64,000 nucleotides of DNA from Acinetobacter sp. TGL-Y2 (GCF_001612555.1 NZ_CP015110.1:372001-436000), one strand, 5' to 3'. Positions 8,503 to 17,887 are shown, counted from the first letter of the stretch. Numbers and translations are program-made. Notes: generated from the sequence alone by a model not told the origin.

Positions 8503-9912
8503 ATGAATGCTCCAGTCGCTTTAACACCTGAATTACTGACTCAATTAACGGCAATTGTGGGTGAAAACCGTATTAAAACTGATGCGGATAGCCTTGAAAA
8601 TTGGGGGCGTGATCACACCAAACAGTTCGATCCAAACCCGTCAGTCATCGTTTTTCCATCCCATACTGAACAGGTTCAAGCGATTGTAAAATTGGCTAAC
8701 CAGTTTAATGTCGCAATTACACCCAGTGGTGGGCGTACAGGTTTGTCGGCAGGCGCTGTTGCTGCAGATGGCGAAATTGTGGTGAGCATGGACAAGATGA
8801 ACCAGATTTTGGAATTCTTCCCAGCAGACCGTATGGTACGCGTTCAAGCAGGCGTGGTAACCGAGCAACTGCAGAACTATGCGACCGAGCAAGGCATGTA
8901 CTATCCTGTAGATTTTGCATCGGCAGGTTCAAGTCAAATTGGCGGTAACATCGGTACCAATGCCGGCGGCATTAAAGTGATTAAATACGGCATGACCCGT
9001 AATTGGGTGTTGGGTCTGACTGTAGTTACGGGTAAGGGCGATGTGCTGCGTTTAAACAAAGGCATGATTAAGAACGCGACCGGTTATGCGCTTCAACATT
9101 TATTTATTGGTGGGGAAGGGACTTTAGGTTTAGTAACAGAAGCTGAAATCAAACTGGAACGTCAACCACAAGACCTTCAAGTAATGGTCCTAGGTGTACC
9201 TGATTTTGATGCAATTATGCCTGTACTGCATGCCTTCCAAGCGAAAATTGACTTAACGGCATTTGAGTTCTTTGGTGAACTTGCGATGCAGAAAGTGTTA
9301 GATCATGGTCATGTGCAACGTCCATTTGAAACGGCATGTCCATTTTATGTCTTGCTTGAATTTGAAGCGCCGTTTGAGCCGATTATGGACAAGGCAATGG
9401 AAATCTTTGAGCACTGTATGGAACAAGGTTGGGTACATGATGGCGTGCTCAGCCAAAGCCTAGACCAAGTGGAAAGCTTATGGCGTCTGCGTGAAGACAT
9501 CTCTGAATCAATCGCGCCATTTACACCGTATAAAAATGATATTTCAGTCCTGATTACACATGTACCTGCATTTATTCAAGAAATTGATGCAATTGTGTCT
9601 GATAACTATCCTGATTTTGAAATTTGTTGGTTCGGTCATATTGGTGACGGTAACTTACATTTAAATATTTTAAAACCTGCCGATTTGTCTAAAGATGAAT
9701 TTTTTGCCAAGTGTCAGGTGGTAAATAAATACGTATTTGAAACGGTGAAAAAATATGATGGTTCAATTTCTGCGGAACATGGCGTGGGTATGACCAAAAA
9801 GCCATATTTAGACTACACGCGTTCTGCTGAAGAAATTGAATACATGAAAGCGCTGAAATTGGTATTCGATCCAAACGGTATTATGAACCCGGGCAAGTTA
9901 TTTGATCTTTAA
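8503..9912 (+). CDS. FAD-linked D-2-hydroxyacid dehydrogenase (D-2-hydroxyglutarate type)
   Basis: Flavoprotein oxidoreductase of the FAD_binding_4 / FAD-oxidase_C family (GlcD/D-LDH/D2HGDH). FAD-site blocks PSGGRTGLSAGAV and SSQIGGNIGTNAGGI lie in the N-terminal half and GYALQHLFIGGEGTLG follows. The C-terminal half has the metal/substrate histidine motifs GHIGDGNLHLN and SAEHGVGMTKK. The frame opens at 8338, but family alignment and lack of any ribosome site there favour the ATG at 8503 (MNAPVALTPELL), giving 469 aa. The divergent serA supports a role in re-oxidising D-2-hydroxyglutarate made by SerA, as described for Pseudomonas; D-lactate oxidation is the alternative. Confidence 0.87.
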   Translation: MNAPVALTPELLTQLTAIVGENRIKTDADSLENWGRDHTKQFDPNPSVIVFPSHTEQVQAIVKLANQFNVAITPSGGRTGLSAGAVAADGEIVVSMDKMNQILEFFPADRMVRVQAGVVTEQLQNYATEQGMYYPVDFASAGSSQIGGNIGTNAGGIKVIKYGMTRNWVLGLTVVTGKGDVLRLNKGMIKNATGYALQHLFIGGEGTLGLVTEAEIKLERQPQDLQVMVLGVPDFDAIMPVLHAFQAKIDLTAFEFFGELAMQKVLDHGHVQRPFETACPFYVLLEFEAPFEPIMDKAMEIFEHCMEQGWVHDGVLSQSLDQVESLWRLREDISESIAPFTPYKNDISVLITHVPAFIQEIDAIVSDNYPDFEICWFGHIGDGNLHLNILKPADLSKDEFFAKCQVVNKYVFETVKKYDGSISAEHGVGMTKKPYLDYTRSAEEIEYMKALKLVFDPNGIMNPGKLFDL

Positions 9913-9974
9913 GATGAACTGAGCTTGAAGTTGGTTTTACAGATGACTACATAAAGTTCATCGAGTCAAAAAGG

Positions 9975-10007
9975 AAGGCATGACATGATCAATGTGATGC
10001 CTTTTTT
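9975..10007 (+). terminator. Rho-independent terminator after the flavoprotein gene
   Basis: AAGGCAT / ATGCCTT stem with an inner ACAT / ATGT extension, followed by a T-run. It lies between the flavoprotein stop codon and the downstream lipoprotein gene. Confidence 0.8.
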
Positions 10008-10022
10008 ATGGGAGAATTTTTT

Positions 10023-10394
10023 ATGTTTCGTTTAGTCGCAGCGTCTGCAATCTGTTTGGGTTTATTATCTGGCTGTGCCACTACTCAGAATTTGCTCAAT
10101 AAAGTCAGTGGTTCAGAAACGCCTTTGGCTCAAGTGTTAAAAGAGCGTCCAGATTTGCGTAAAGACTTAGCTACGGTTGAAATCCGTCAGTTCTTTAACA
10201 GTGTTGAGTCTCCAACTGTAGGGCAGGTGAAAGTCACGGAAACCAATTTGTTGGATGACTCGGTGCGTTCGATTCGAACGATATATAGTTTTAAAAATGT
10301 AAATGAGAATTGGAAATTAGTGGCCACTGAAAAGTCGTATCAATGTTCTCGTGGTAAAAACACCCAGTCTTTTCAAAAGACGAAATGTGCTTAG
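10023..10394 (+). CDS. Small lipoprotein, function unknown
   Basis: Predicted outer- or inner-membrane lipoprotein. The signal peptide ends in the lipobox LLSGC, so the mature protein begins at that Cys, followed by about 105 polar residues with a KVTETNLLDDS segment and two C-terminal cysteines. I do not recognise a family. The ATG at 10023 has a GGGAG site 8 nt upstream. The earlier in-frame ATG at 10008 falls directly on the T-run of the preceding terminator and is unlikely. A terminator follows, so it appears to be a lone transcript. Confidence 0.75.
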   Translation: MFRLVAASAICLGLLSGCATTQNLLNKVSGSETPLAQVLKERPDLRKDLATVEIRQFFNSVESPTVGQVKVTETNLLDDSVRSIRTIYSFKNVNENWKLVATEKSYQCSRGKNTQSFQKTKCA

Positions 10395-10436
10395 TTTTTA
10401 TGAGTCATGCTTATAAATGAGTGAGCTGTACCGTAT

Positions 10437-10465
10437 AAAAACGTATCAAATTTGATGCGTTTTTT
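10437..10465 (+). terminator. Rho-independent terminator after lipoprotein gene
   Basis: Inverted repeat AAAACGTATCAAA / TTTGATGCGTTTT with one T-G pair, followed by further T residues. Confidence 0.8.
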
Positions 10466-10612
10466 GCATTTTTGAGGGGTAGATATGAGCTGATAAATGA
10501 TTTTCTGAGCTGCATCTAATTTGTTATTTTTTCTCTTTTTTGATTGGGTTTTTCATTTTTCGACTTAAACTACCGTTGATTCCAAAGTATATCAATAAAC
10601 GTAGACAATATA

Positions 10613-11842
10613 ATGCAGACCGCTTCAAAAGCCACACTCAATCGTGCCACCTTTATGTTCCCATTGGCACTCGTGCTGTTTGAATTTTCAGTCTATATCT
10701 GTAACGACCTCGTCCAACCTGCAATGCTCAGCATTACTCAAGACTTTGGCGTGAGCAGTTCGTGGGCACCATCCTCTATGTCATTTTTCCTATTGGGCGG
10801 TGCATGTTTGGCATGGCTGTTGGGGCCGTTATCAGATCGGCTCGGACGAAAAAGAGTTTTACTGTGGGGTGTGGTCTTTTTCGTCATCTGCTGCTTATTG
10901 ATTCTATTCACCCAAAGTATTGAACAGTTCTTGGCCTTTCGTTTTTTGCAGGGGATTGGACTGACCATTATTTCTGCGGTGGGTTATGCGGCCATTCAAG
11001 AAATTTTTGAAGAACGTGATGCGATTAAAGTCATGGCACTCATGGCCAATATTTCTCTCATTGCGCCGTTATTAGGCCCAGTGCTGGGTGCATTTATGAT
11101 TGATCATGTGTCATGGCACTGGGGCTTTGTCGGTATTGCAGTGTTGGCTGCTTTAAGTTGGTTTGGTTTAAAAGCCAAAATGCCTGAGCATCAGATCAGC
11201 GTGCCTAAACAACCCATCAGTTATATTTGGGATGACTTTAAAGCTGTATTTAAAAATAAACGTTTTTTAGCGTTGGCGTTGTCATTGCCGATGGTTTCGA
11301 TTCCTTTGATTCTCTGGATTGCACTCTCACCGGTGATTTTGGTGGAGCAACTGGGACTGACCAATATGCAATATGGTTTGGCACAAGTGCCGGTATTGGG
11401 CGGTTTGATCTTGGGTAATATTGTACTGATTAACGTGATTGACCGTTTGGCTCTGGGTAAGACCGTGATGTTGGCATTGCCGTTAATGTTGTTTGGCACG
11501 CTGATTTTAATCGCAGGGGTCATTTGGCAAGAGTATATGCTGTGGTGCTTAATCGTGGGGATGACCTTGATTAGCTTTGGTGAAGGCTGTAGCTTCTCGG
11601 TATTGTATCGTTTTGCTTTGAGTGCATCAGACGTGTCAAAAGGTACTGTTGCTGCGGCTGTGGGTATGCTGATGATGGTGGCATTCTTTGTGGTGATTGA
11701 AGTGGTACGGATACTCTATGGCTACGTCGATATGTGGGCATATAGTGTGGCGTGTTTTGTACTGATTGCACTGTGGTTTAGTGTGCCAAGATCAGTGGTC
11801 AAAAGCATCATGCAAGAACGCGCAGTGAGTGGGCAGTTTTGA
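10613..11842 (+). CDS. mdfA: MdfA-family multidrug MFS efflux transporter
   Basis: Twelve-helix major facilitator superfamily antiporter of the DHA1/MdfA type, expelling lipophilic cations and other drugs using the proton gradient. The first helix has the MdfA pattern FPLALVLFEFSVYICNDLVQP. Glu24 and Asp32 match the two membrane acids (E26, D34) that bind substrate and protons in E. coli MdfA. MFS motif A (LGPLSDRLGRKRVLL) and RFLQGIGLTIISAVGYAAIQE follow, then ALMANISLIAPLLGPVLG. Length of 409 aa is the same as MdfA. Close similarity runs the whole length. It stands alone between terminators, with no regulator beside it. Confidence 0.88.
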   Translation: MQTASKATLNRATFMFPLALVLFEFSVYICNDLVQPAMLSITQDFGVSSSWAPSSMSFFLLGGACLAWLLGPLSDRLGRKRVLLWGVVFFVICCLLILFTQSIEQFLAFRFLQGIGLTIISAVGYAAIQEIFEERDAIKVMALMANISLIAPLLGPVLGAFMIDHVSWHWGFVGIAVLAALSWFGLKAKMPEHQISVPKQPISYIWDDFKAVFKNKRFLALALSLPMVSIPLILWIALSPVILVEQLGLTNMQYGLAQVPVLGGLILGNIVLINVIDRLALGKTVMLALPLMLFGTLILIAGVIWQEYMLWCLIVGMTLISFGEGCSFSVLYRFALSASDVSKGTVAAAVGMLMMVAFFVVIEVVRILYGYVDMWAYSVACFVLIALWFSVPRSVVKSIMQERAVSGQF

Positions 11843-11869
11843 TGCGATAAGCGTCAGCATTTGGATATA

Positions 11870-11907
11870 AATAAGGTTGGAAAATACATGATCTCTCCAA
11901 CCTTATT
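11870..11907. terminator. Shared terminator between convergent genes
   Basis: A 12-bp perfect inverted repeat AATAAGGTTGGA / TCCAACCTTATT with a 14-nt loop. It lies between the mdfA-like gene and the convergent DUF3817 gene. T-runs are short, so termination strength is uncertain. Confidence 0.6.
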
Positions 11908-11950
11908 TGCTTTGAGCACCTTTGCTTTGGACACCTTTGCATTGAGTAGC
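11906..11950. repeat. Three imperfect 15-bp direct repeats
   Basis: TTTGCTTTGAGCACC, TTTGCTTTGGACACC and TTTGCATTGAGTAGC lie head to tail between the shared terminator and the stop of the DUF3817 gene. No function is apparent. Confidence 0.75.
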
Positions 11951-11961
11951 AAGCTTGAGCT

Positions 11962-12276
11962 TTATGATCCAATGAAAGATGAAGCAGATTGTTGCTGTGC
12001 TAATTCTTTAATTTTACGGTCAAAAATGAAAGGTCCAAAAGGAAGAATCGAAGCGATTAATCCTAAAATAAAAATTTGAATGGACCATTTCTGTTTTTCG
12101 CAGACAATAAAAAGAACCGCCAAAAATGCAACAAACAGAACACCGTGCCCCATGCCGACATATTTGACCAAAATGGGGTTATCAAACATGTATTTCATCG
12201 GCATGGCAATAAACAGTAACAGTAAAAATGAAATACCTTCGAGTAAGCCGACCCAACGTAAAGTTTTGATATTCAT
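11962..12276 (-). CDS. DUF3817 integral membrane protein
   Basis: A 104-aa membrane protein with three predicted helices. It has the DUF3817 pattern: an early LRWVGLLEGISFLLLLFIAMPMKY, then VGMGHGVLFVAFL, then a third helix ending in LPFGPFIFDRKI. The family is widespread and of unknown function. It is convergent with the mdfA-like gene and shares a terminator with it. The C-terminal tail after DRKIKEL is polar and variable. Confidence 0.82.
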   Translation of the reverse strand: MNIKTLRWVGLLEGISFLLLLFIAMPMKYMFDNPILVKYVGMGHGVLFVAFLAVLFIVCEKQKWSIQIFILGLIASILPFGPFIFDRKIKELAQQQSASSFIGS

Positions 12277-12413
12277 GATTCACTTGCAACAGATAAATGT
12301 GGCTTAGAGTGTACCCGAATGCAACGATATATACAGTGCTATCTATGCATTAACTTAAACTAAGTTATTGTATTTAAAAAAATTAATACCTATTAAAACA
12401 CTCGGGATTAACA

Positions 12414-12986
12414 CTATTTGTCTAAGTCAGAGAGAAACTTTTCCATCGATTCTCGGTCAAGCTCATAATTACATCCGAGTAATACCATTGGCTTCGGCCC
12501 AGTCATTTCTGAGAGCATCAGTTTGTGATGAACAGCTATTTGATCTTCTGAAGGTGTTTCTGTTCTTAGTACTTTTTCGCCTCTAAAATAAGGCGCAGCT
12601 TTAAAGAATGGGTGTTGTGTTAAACCATGTATTTGCGCTAATTTTTTGATCTCAACATCACCGAAAATAGCGACAATGGCATTGCCAGTTAGTCCGATTT
12701 CATGCGTTGGTTGCCCAAAAAAAGTATGTGGCTTTTTATGTTGATAGATATAAATAAAAGGTTGATCTGAATTTTCCTGTCGAAGCCAACCCAACTTTTT
12801 CAGCTGAGTCTCATAATCTTCAGCCAAAACACTATATTGTGCATAATTTGACTGGCACTCAATCAGATTTTTAAGATCCACATTTGTTGTATGAGCAAAT
12901 ACATGAGGGCTTAAGCCCAGTGCTGTAAATAACAGACTAATGCTGCTAAGAAGAAATGGTTTGTTTATATTGGAGGGTTTATTCAT
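12414..12986 (-). CDS. Secreted protein of unknown function
   Basis: A 190-aa protein with a clear Sec signal peptide: basic start, hydrophobic stretch, cleavage near HVFAHT. It is therefore likely periplasmic. The mature part has two cysteines (IECQSN and LLGCNYE) that could form a disulfide. I do not recognise a domain. It lies just downstream of the large FUSC membrane protein gene, with about 50 nt between them on the same strand running the other way round the operon, but no link can be shown. Confidence 0.7.
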   Translation of the reverse strand: MNKPSNINKPFLLSSISLLFTALGLSPHVFAHTTNVDLKNLIECQSNYAQYSVLAEDYETQLKKLGWLRQENSDQPFIYIYQHKKPHTFFGQPTHEIGLTGNAIVAIFGDVEIKKLAQIHGLTQHPFFKAAPYFRGEKVLRTETPSEDQIAVHHKLMLSEMTGPKPMVLLGCNYELDRESMEKFLSDLDK

Positions 12987-13042
12987 TTTAAATCGCCTAT
13001 TTTTATCAATTTTATGTTGGATTTTTTACAGCGGTCTGTTGA

Positions 13043-15205
13043 CTATGTGATCTCTAAACTGAGTAAAGTTTGACGCAGTTTAACCAATTCAGGCAAGGTT
13101 TCGAGCAATAAGCTGATTTGTTTGAGCATCAAAAGCAGATGATCAGGCAGATCTGGCTGCTGGCTTAAATCTTGGATTTCAGCCAATTTTTCAGTAAAAA
13201 ATGCCTCTGAAAAATCTTGTGGCTGTACCAAGGCAGAAGCCAAGCTTTGCGCACAATCATGCATCAGTTCTAAAATTTGGACATCATTGATTAATTCACG
13301 ATGACTACCTAAAGCGGAAACATAGCTCAGCTGACTGTGGCTATACACCAAATATCGAAATGCATGATGAATCAGGTCCTGATTCGGATGTGGCTCTGTA
13401 CTCAAGCTTGAAATCATACTCGAGAGTTCAATATGAGCATTGTGTGCAGCACGGCGTGCCATACGATAGGCCATACTGTTGTTTTTACCCTGTTTGTACT
13501 GCTCAATCACCGCAGTGAAATACACCAAAGTGGCTTCACTACTTTTCTGAATGGTCTTTGAAATATTACGAAAATTCCAATCGGGCCAGATAAAACTTAC
13601 CGCAAACCACGCCAGACCACAGCCAATGAGGGTGTCGATAATTCTGGGTAAAATAATCGCATACCCTGCGCCTTTTAAATTAAAAATCAGCAAGACCATT
13701 AAGGTCGCCATGAGGGTTGCCATGGCATATTTTTTTGATCTTAAATAGAAAAATGCCACCCCAAAAATGATGGTGAGGAACAATTGACCTTCGATACTCG
13801 GTACGAAATACAGCACAGGTATGCCCAGTAAAACGCCCAAAACCGTACCCAAAGTTCTAAGTCTTAGACGGCTTTTGGTCGCGAAATAACTCACTTGGCA
13901 GACAAATAAACTGGTCAGTAAAATCCAGTAGCCATTTTTGGCAAAGGGCAACAGCGAAATTAAACTACCCACCGCGAAAACAAAGCCGATCCGAATAGCA
14001 TGTCGAAACAGGGCAGATTGCGGGCTTAAATGCTGTTTCAGCTTGAGCCATAAATCCTCAGCGCCCTGAATATCATCATCAAGTAAGTTCTGATTGTCCC
14101 ACTGTTCTGTTCGCTTTTGCGCATAATGCTGTTGGTCATTGCCTTGCTCAATGGCGACATGTTGAAATTGCTGTTGTACAGTCTGCAAATTTTTCAATAC
14201 CAACAGTAGATTCTTAACTTCCATGTTGTTCGGGTTGGCATGAATCCAGTCCTGCATAGAGGCTTCAAGATGCTGTAAAAACATGGGCGTGCTATTTGGC
14301 ACTTCAAAGTTTTTATTTTGTAAAATAGCGTTGGCCAATCGCCGGCAATGCTGCGCTTGTAATAGAATATTTTTTTGAATGCGGTAGATGAGATCGGTAC
14401 GACTAAAATTTTGATGAAGCTTTTCATAATGCAAATAATTTGAAGTGGCTTGCTCATGAATGTCTTGTGCTAAGAAATATAAGTTCAGCCCATACATGGT
14501 TTTTTTATTGGCACGTGATGCTTTTAAGCGCGTAAGTAGGGTGGCTTTACTGCTGTTTAAGCTGTGCACCACCTGACTGTTTTGTAAGGAAAGTGCATAA
14601 AGCAGGTGTTCTACATTGTCAGTATTGTCAGGATCAAACAGCAGTGCCTTGGCGTCAAGCAGCTTTGCCAATTGCTCAAAGCACTGTGCCAAATGGTCTT
14701 GCACCGCTTGCGTGGGTTTCAGCAGATAAAACAGTACTGCGCTCACGCCGTACCACAGTGTACCTAAAACAAAGTAGCTAGGCTGGGCATACCACGTATC
14801 ATATTCACCAAGACCAAATAGGGTATAAATAGACAGTAATACTGTGCCAAATGAAATGGTGGCATAACGCTGTCCTAAAGCACCCAACAACATCAGTGCG
14901 ACACTAGAGAGCGATAAATACACGATGAAAATGAAGGGATAGGGATGTAAAAATTCTAAGATGCTACTGACACTGAAGAATAAAATACAGACATAAAATA
15001 AGTTACGTAAACGAATACTGAGTCTGTCATCAAAGTCGGTGAGGGCGGTTGCAATCGCGCCTAAGGTCACAGGAACAATGAGCTGCTGAAAACCCAAGAA
15101 CAATAAACCTAAGGTTGTCCCAGACAAAACAATCAGAATTTGTAAGCAATAAATCAAAATCGAATTGGATTTGAAGTCTAAAAACAACGCTTTAAAGTGA
15201 TTCAC
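13043..15205 (-). CDS. yccS: YccS/YhfK-type FUSC family membrane protein
   Basis: A 720-aa inner-membrane protein with two blocks of about six helices (residues ~15-165 and ~400-525), each followed by a long soluble helical domain. This is the layout of YccS, FusC and AaeB-type proteins. HAIRIGFVFAVGSLISLLPF begins the second block. The family is linked to efflux of aromatic acids or fusaric acid, but YccS itself has no settled substrate. The start is a GTG at 15205; no better upstream ATG exists because ATG near 15220 is followed at once by a stop. Length matches YccS of E. coli (about 717 aa). Confidence 0.82.
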   Translation of the reverse strand: MNHFKALFLDFKSNSILIYCLQILIVLSGTTLGLLFLGFQQLIVPVTLGAIATALTDFDDRLSIRLRNLFYVCILFFSVSSILEFLHPYPFIFIVYLSLSSVALMLLGALGQRYATISFGTVLLSIYTLFGLGEYDTWYAQPSYFVLGTLWYGVSAVLFYLLKPTQAVQDHLAQCFEQLAKLLDAKALLFDPDNTDNVEHLLYALSLQNSQVVHSLNSSKATLLTRLKASRANKKTMYGLNLYFLAQDIHEQATSNYLHYEKLHQNFSRTDLIYRIQKNILLQAQHCRRLANAILQNKNFEVPNSTPMFLQHLEASMQDWIHANPNNMEVKNLLLVLKNLQTVQQQFQHVAIEQGNDQQHYAQKRTEQWDNQNLLDDDIQGAEDLWLKLKQHLSPQSALFRHAIRIGFVFAVGSLISLLPFAKNGYWILLTSLFVCQVSYFATKSRLRLRTLGTVLGVLLGIPVLYFVPSIEGQLFLTIIFGVAFFYLRSKKYAMATLMATLMVLLIFNLKGAGYAIILPRIIDTLIGCGLAWFAVSFIWPDWNFRNISKTIQKSSEATLVYFTAVIEQYKQGKNNSMAYRMARRAAHNAHIELSSMISSLSTEPHPNQDLIHHAFRYLVYSHSQLSYVSALGSHRELINDVQILELMHDCAQSLASALVQPQDFSEAFFTEKLAEIQDLSQQPDLPDHLLLMLKQISLLLETLPELVKLRQTLLSLEIT

Positions 15206-15344
15206 AATTTTTTCACATGGATGATTAAGTGGTTTATTGGGATAGATGATTTTGTATTTTTTCTAGACTGTACTTTTTTGAGCAAAGTGTCAATTTAAGA
15301 CGAATTTTTTATGATTGCTGTATGTTTCTATTGAATGGTCTTTT

Positions 15345-15878
15345 CTAAATTTTGTTATAAATTCCTTTTCTTAAATAAAGAGGAATAAGATTTGGATAAA
15401 AGGGATAAATATAGAACTGCTGAATTTCAAAAAGCTCGGTCATTGCTTTAGCAAAGAATAAAACATGGACGCGAGTTTCTAAGTTAGGGTAATCTCGGAC
15501 CATAAATGCAAGTTGGTCAATCTCAATGTTTAATTGATGAATCTGCTGTTGAATCGAATGGATTGAAATCTGGGGTGGTAGATGTAAAGGTATTTTGGAT
15601 GAATATTGGGGCGTAAGCCCAATCATGTGGGCTAAGTTGCAAGAATGGATTTGAGTGAGTGGGTGTTGGGTATAAATTTCCATGATCGATTTATTCATGT
15701 AGCCCAGCGCCTGTCTGTAATGCTCTAAAATGGCTTGTTGCACATCTAAAAAATCAGAACAATAGAGGCTATCGCGATAGACCTTTGACATTTTTAGGAA
15801 AATTTTCTGAAATTTGCCATGAATAACATGCAGCGAATAGGGTTCGATAATGGTTGATTCATTATTTAATGGGAGCAT
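15345..15878 (-). CDS. Hypothetical protein
   Basis: A 177-aa soluble-looking protein with no signal peptide or membrane helix. It is rich in His, Gln and Ile. A helical middle segment (SIQQQIHQLNIEIDQLAFM) is the only notable pattern. I do not recognise a family. It stands alone, with an AT-rich gap on both sides; coding status rests on length and the lack of a competing frame. Confidence 0.55.
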   Translation of the reverse strand: MLPLNNESTIIEPYSLHVIHGKFQKIFLKMSKVYRDSLYCSDFLDVQQAILEHYRQALGYMNKSIMEIYTQHPLTQIHSCNLAHMIGLTPQYSSKIPLHLPPQISIHSIQQQIHQLNIEIDQLAFMVRDYPNLETRVHVLFFAKAMTELFEIQQFYIYPFYPNLIPLYLRKGIYNKI

Positions 15879-15996
15879 CGCTGACTCTGTTGAAGGGTTT
15901 TATAAATTGTTATTCTTATCCGATAGCTTGTTTAAAGATGGGTTTAATCACCCCATTATTTTACAAATGAGTGAGAAAACTCCTTGAGAGAGGACT

Positions 15997-16022
15997 TGTG
16001 AATAACTTTAAACTTATCCACA
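15997..16022. other. Inverted pair of DnaA-box-like 9-mers
   Basis: TTATCCACA (16014-16022) matches the DnaA-box consensus exactly. Its inverted partner TGTGAATAA (15997-16005; TTATTCACA on the other strand) differs at one base. The two lie 8 nt apart, and with flanks form a hairpin with one mismatch just past the sodC stop. Could be a DnaA-binding site or simply a stem-loop at the sodC 3' end. Confidence 0.45.
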
Positions 16023-16040
16023 AGCTTTTTATCATTTAGA

Positions 16041-16625
16041 TTAACGAATCACACCACAGGCAATACGGTCACCACCACCACCTAAAGGCTTAGGGTGATC
16101 TGCATAGTTATCCCCCCCCGCATGAACCATAATCGCTAAACCCTGAATATCAGCCAACTTCAAACGCGGAGCAACCACAGCTGTTTTAGCCTCACCAGTT
16201 GAATCGACATTCAGTACTGGCAAATCACCGAGGTGTCCTTCATTGGGCGTCCCATGACCTGCGGCTTGATGCGGGTTAAAATGTCCGCCTGCTGCTAAGG
16301 CAGCACCGATTTTCCCATCTTTTTCCGCAGGCGCACATGAACCTTTTTCATGGATATGGAAGCCATGAAAACCTGACGGGAGTTCTGAAAGTTTAGGTGT
16401 GATCACTAAGCCTTGTGGACTGTCTTGAAAAGAGATTGTACCAATTTTGGCGTCAATGCCTTGTGCTGACACAGCATTCACGGCAATGGTTTGAATGGGC
16501 GCATTGTTCTTATGAGAGATTTTTTGAGATTTTTGCTCGCTATGGGGCTGATTACTGCTACAACCTACACTGATCATGCCCACTACAGTGGCAAGTAGTG
16601 CTGTTTTTAAAACCTGCAATCTCAT
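16041..16625 (-). CDS. sodC: Cu,Zn superoxide dismutase, lipoprotein form
   Basis: Periplasmic enzyme that disproportionates superoxide. Copper and zinc ligands lie in the conserved blocks GFHGFHIHEKGSC, GGHFNPHQAAHG-like region with GHLGDLP, and GLAIMVHAGGDNYAD. The signal peptide ends in a lipobox-like VGCSS, so the protein is probably lipid-anchored. The frame opens at 16664 but the ATG at 16625 has an AAGGATG site 6 nt upstream and begins a proper signal peptide (MRLQVLKTALL). The disulfide cysteines near GSCAP and IACGV are both present. An inverted repeat with DnaA-box-like arms follows the stop. Confidence 0.93.
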   Translation of the reverse strand: MRLQVLKTALLATVVGMISVGCSSNQPHSEQKSQKISHKNNAPIQTIAVNAVSAQGIDAKIGTISFQDSPQGLVITPKLSELPSGFHGFHIHEKGSCAPAEKDGKIGAALAAGGHFNPHQAAGHGTPNEGHLGDLPVLNVDSTGEAKTAVVAPRLKLADIQGLAIMVHAGGDNYADHPKPLGGGGDRIACGVIR

Positions 16626-16747
16626 TGTTTCATCCTTATTTTTTGAATATCTAATCCCATTCAAACAAACTTAAAAGCATGAAACAATGTTTATCGGTGT
16701 TTCTCTTGTATGATTTTATTAACCATTTTCAATGTAAATTAAAGCAC

Positions 16748-17887
16748 TTAGAGTCTAGGCAGGTCTTCGTCGTCATAGATCATGGTGGCTTTGGGCACAG
16801 GCTCTGGTTCAATGGTTTCGTGTAACCATTCACGCCAAATTGCCAATAGCACTGCAAGAATAACAGGGCCAATAAATAAACCAACTAAGCCAAAACTGGC
16901 CAAACCACCCAGTACACCAAACATAATCAATAAGAATGGAATTTGGGTGGCACCTGAAATGACCAAAGGACGAATCACGTTATCTGCGGTACTGACCACG
17001 CAAACCCCCCATGCAATTACACCAATCGCTTCAACGGTTTGACCTTGTGAGAATAACCATAGTGAAACTGCGCCATAGGCTACTGGAGGTCCAAAAGGAA
17101 TCAGTGCCATGAGGAAGGTCATAATGGTTAAAACCATCGGATTGGGGACATCTGCTACGTAATAACTCACGCCTGCTAAAATCGCTTGTGCAAGTGCGGT
17201 TAAGCCAACGCCATAGACCACTGCGCGTGTGGTTTCAGAAATGGTATCAATATAGTGCTGAATCCGCGGGCCAATGACTTTTTCCATGGCTTTACTGACT
17301 TGTTGCACAATGGTTTGACCATCACGATAGAAGAAAAATAGCGACATCATCGCAAATCCTAGTTTAACCAAATTTTTGGTGATTTCACTGAGGACGAGCT
17401 TACCGTAGTTCAAATGGCCTTGAACCCAAGTGCTAATGTTGCTAAACAATGAGTTTGGATCGGCATTGATTTCACGAACAATTCGACTGATTTCTTTACC
17501 GACAATGGGTAAATCACGAACCATATCAGGAACGGACAAATGACCCGATGCCAATTGGCGTTGAATGTCAAAAAATAGATTACGACCTTCGTGTTGCAGT
17601 AAAAAAATAGCAAACACAAACGGTATACCCACCACCAGCATCAGTAATGAGGTCATGAGAGTTGCGCTTAGTGTGGGACGATTTTCACCACATATCCTTA
17701 GAATACGTTTATACAGTGGCCAGGTCATATAGGCGATAATACACGCCCAAAGGACAGGGACAATAAAGTATTTTAGAATGTCATATCCCAAATAAATCAG
17801 AATAAAGAACAGTCCAAATAAAAGAGCGCGTTGTAAGGTCGGATTAAAATCTTGCACTAATATCTCTAATCTATTTTTAATATTCAA
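16748..17887 (-). CDS. AI-2E family transporter (PerM/YdiK type)
   Basis: A 379-aa polytopic inner-membrane protein of the AI-2E transporter family. About seven or eight helices are visible, with the family signature of a long amphipathic central region followed by LTALAQAILAGVSYYVADVPNP, a MALIPFGPP segment and PLVISGATQIPFLLIMFGVLGGL near the C-terminus. The family includes quorum-signal exporters, sodium/proton antiporters and uncharacterised permeases, so the substrate is open. The gene precedes sodC on the same strand with a 120-nt gap. Confidence 0.85.
   Translation of the reverse strand: MNIKNRLEILVQDFNPTLQRALLFGLFFILIYLGYDILKYFIVPVLWACIIAYMTWPLYKRILRICGENRPTLSATLMTSLLMLVVGIPFVFAIFLLQHEGRNLFFDIQRQLASGHLSVPDMVRDLPIVGKEISRIVREINADPNSLFSNISTWVQGHLNYGKLVLSEITKNLVKLGFAMMSLFFFYRDGQTIVQQVSKAMEKVIGPRIQHYIDTISETTRAVVYGVGLTALAQAILAGVSYYVADVPNPMVLTIMTFLMALIPFGPPVAYGAVSLWLFSQGQTVEAIGVIAWGVCVVSTADNVIRPLVISGATQIPFLLIMFGVLGGLASFGLVGLFIGPVILAVLLAIWREWLHETIEPEPVPKATMIYDDEDLPRL

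Noticed and set aside
11861..12079. 72-codon plus-strand frame containing FALST-FALDT-FALSS repeats
   Set aside because: It overlaps the DUF3817 gene in antisense and the repeats come from the 15-bp DNA array; no ribosome site.
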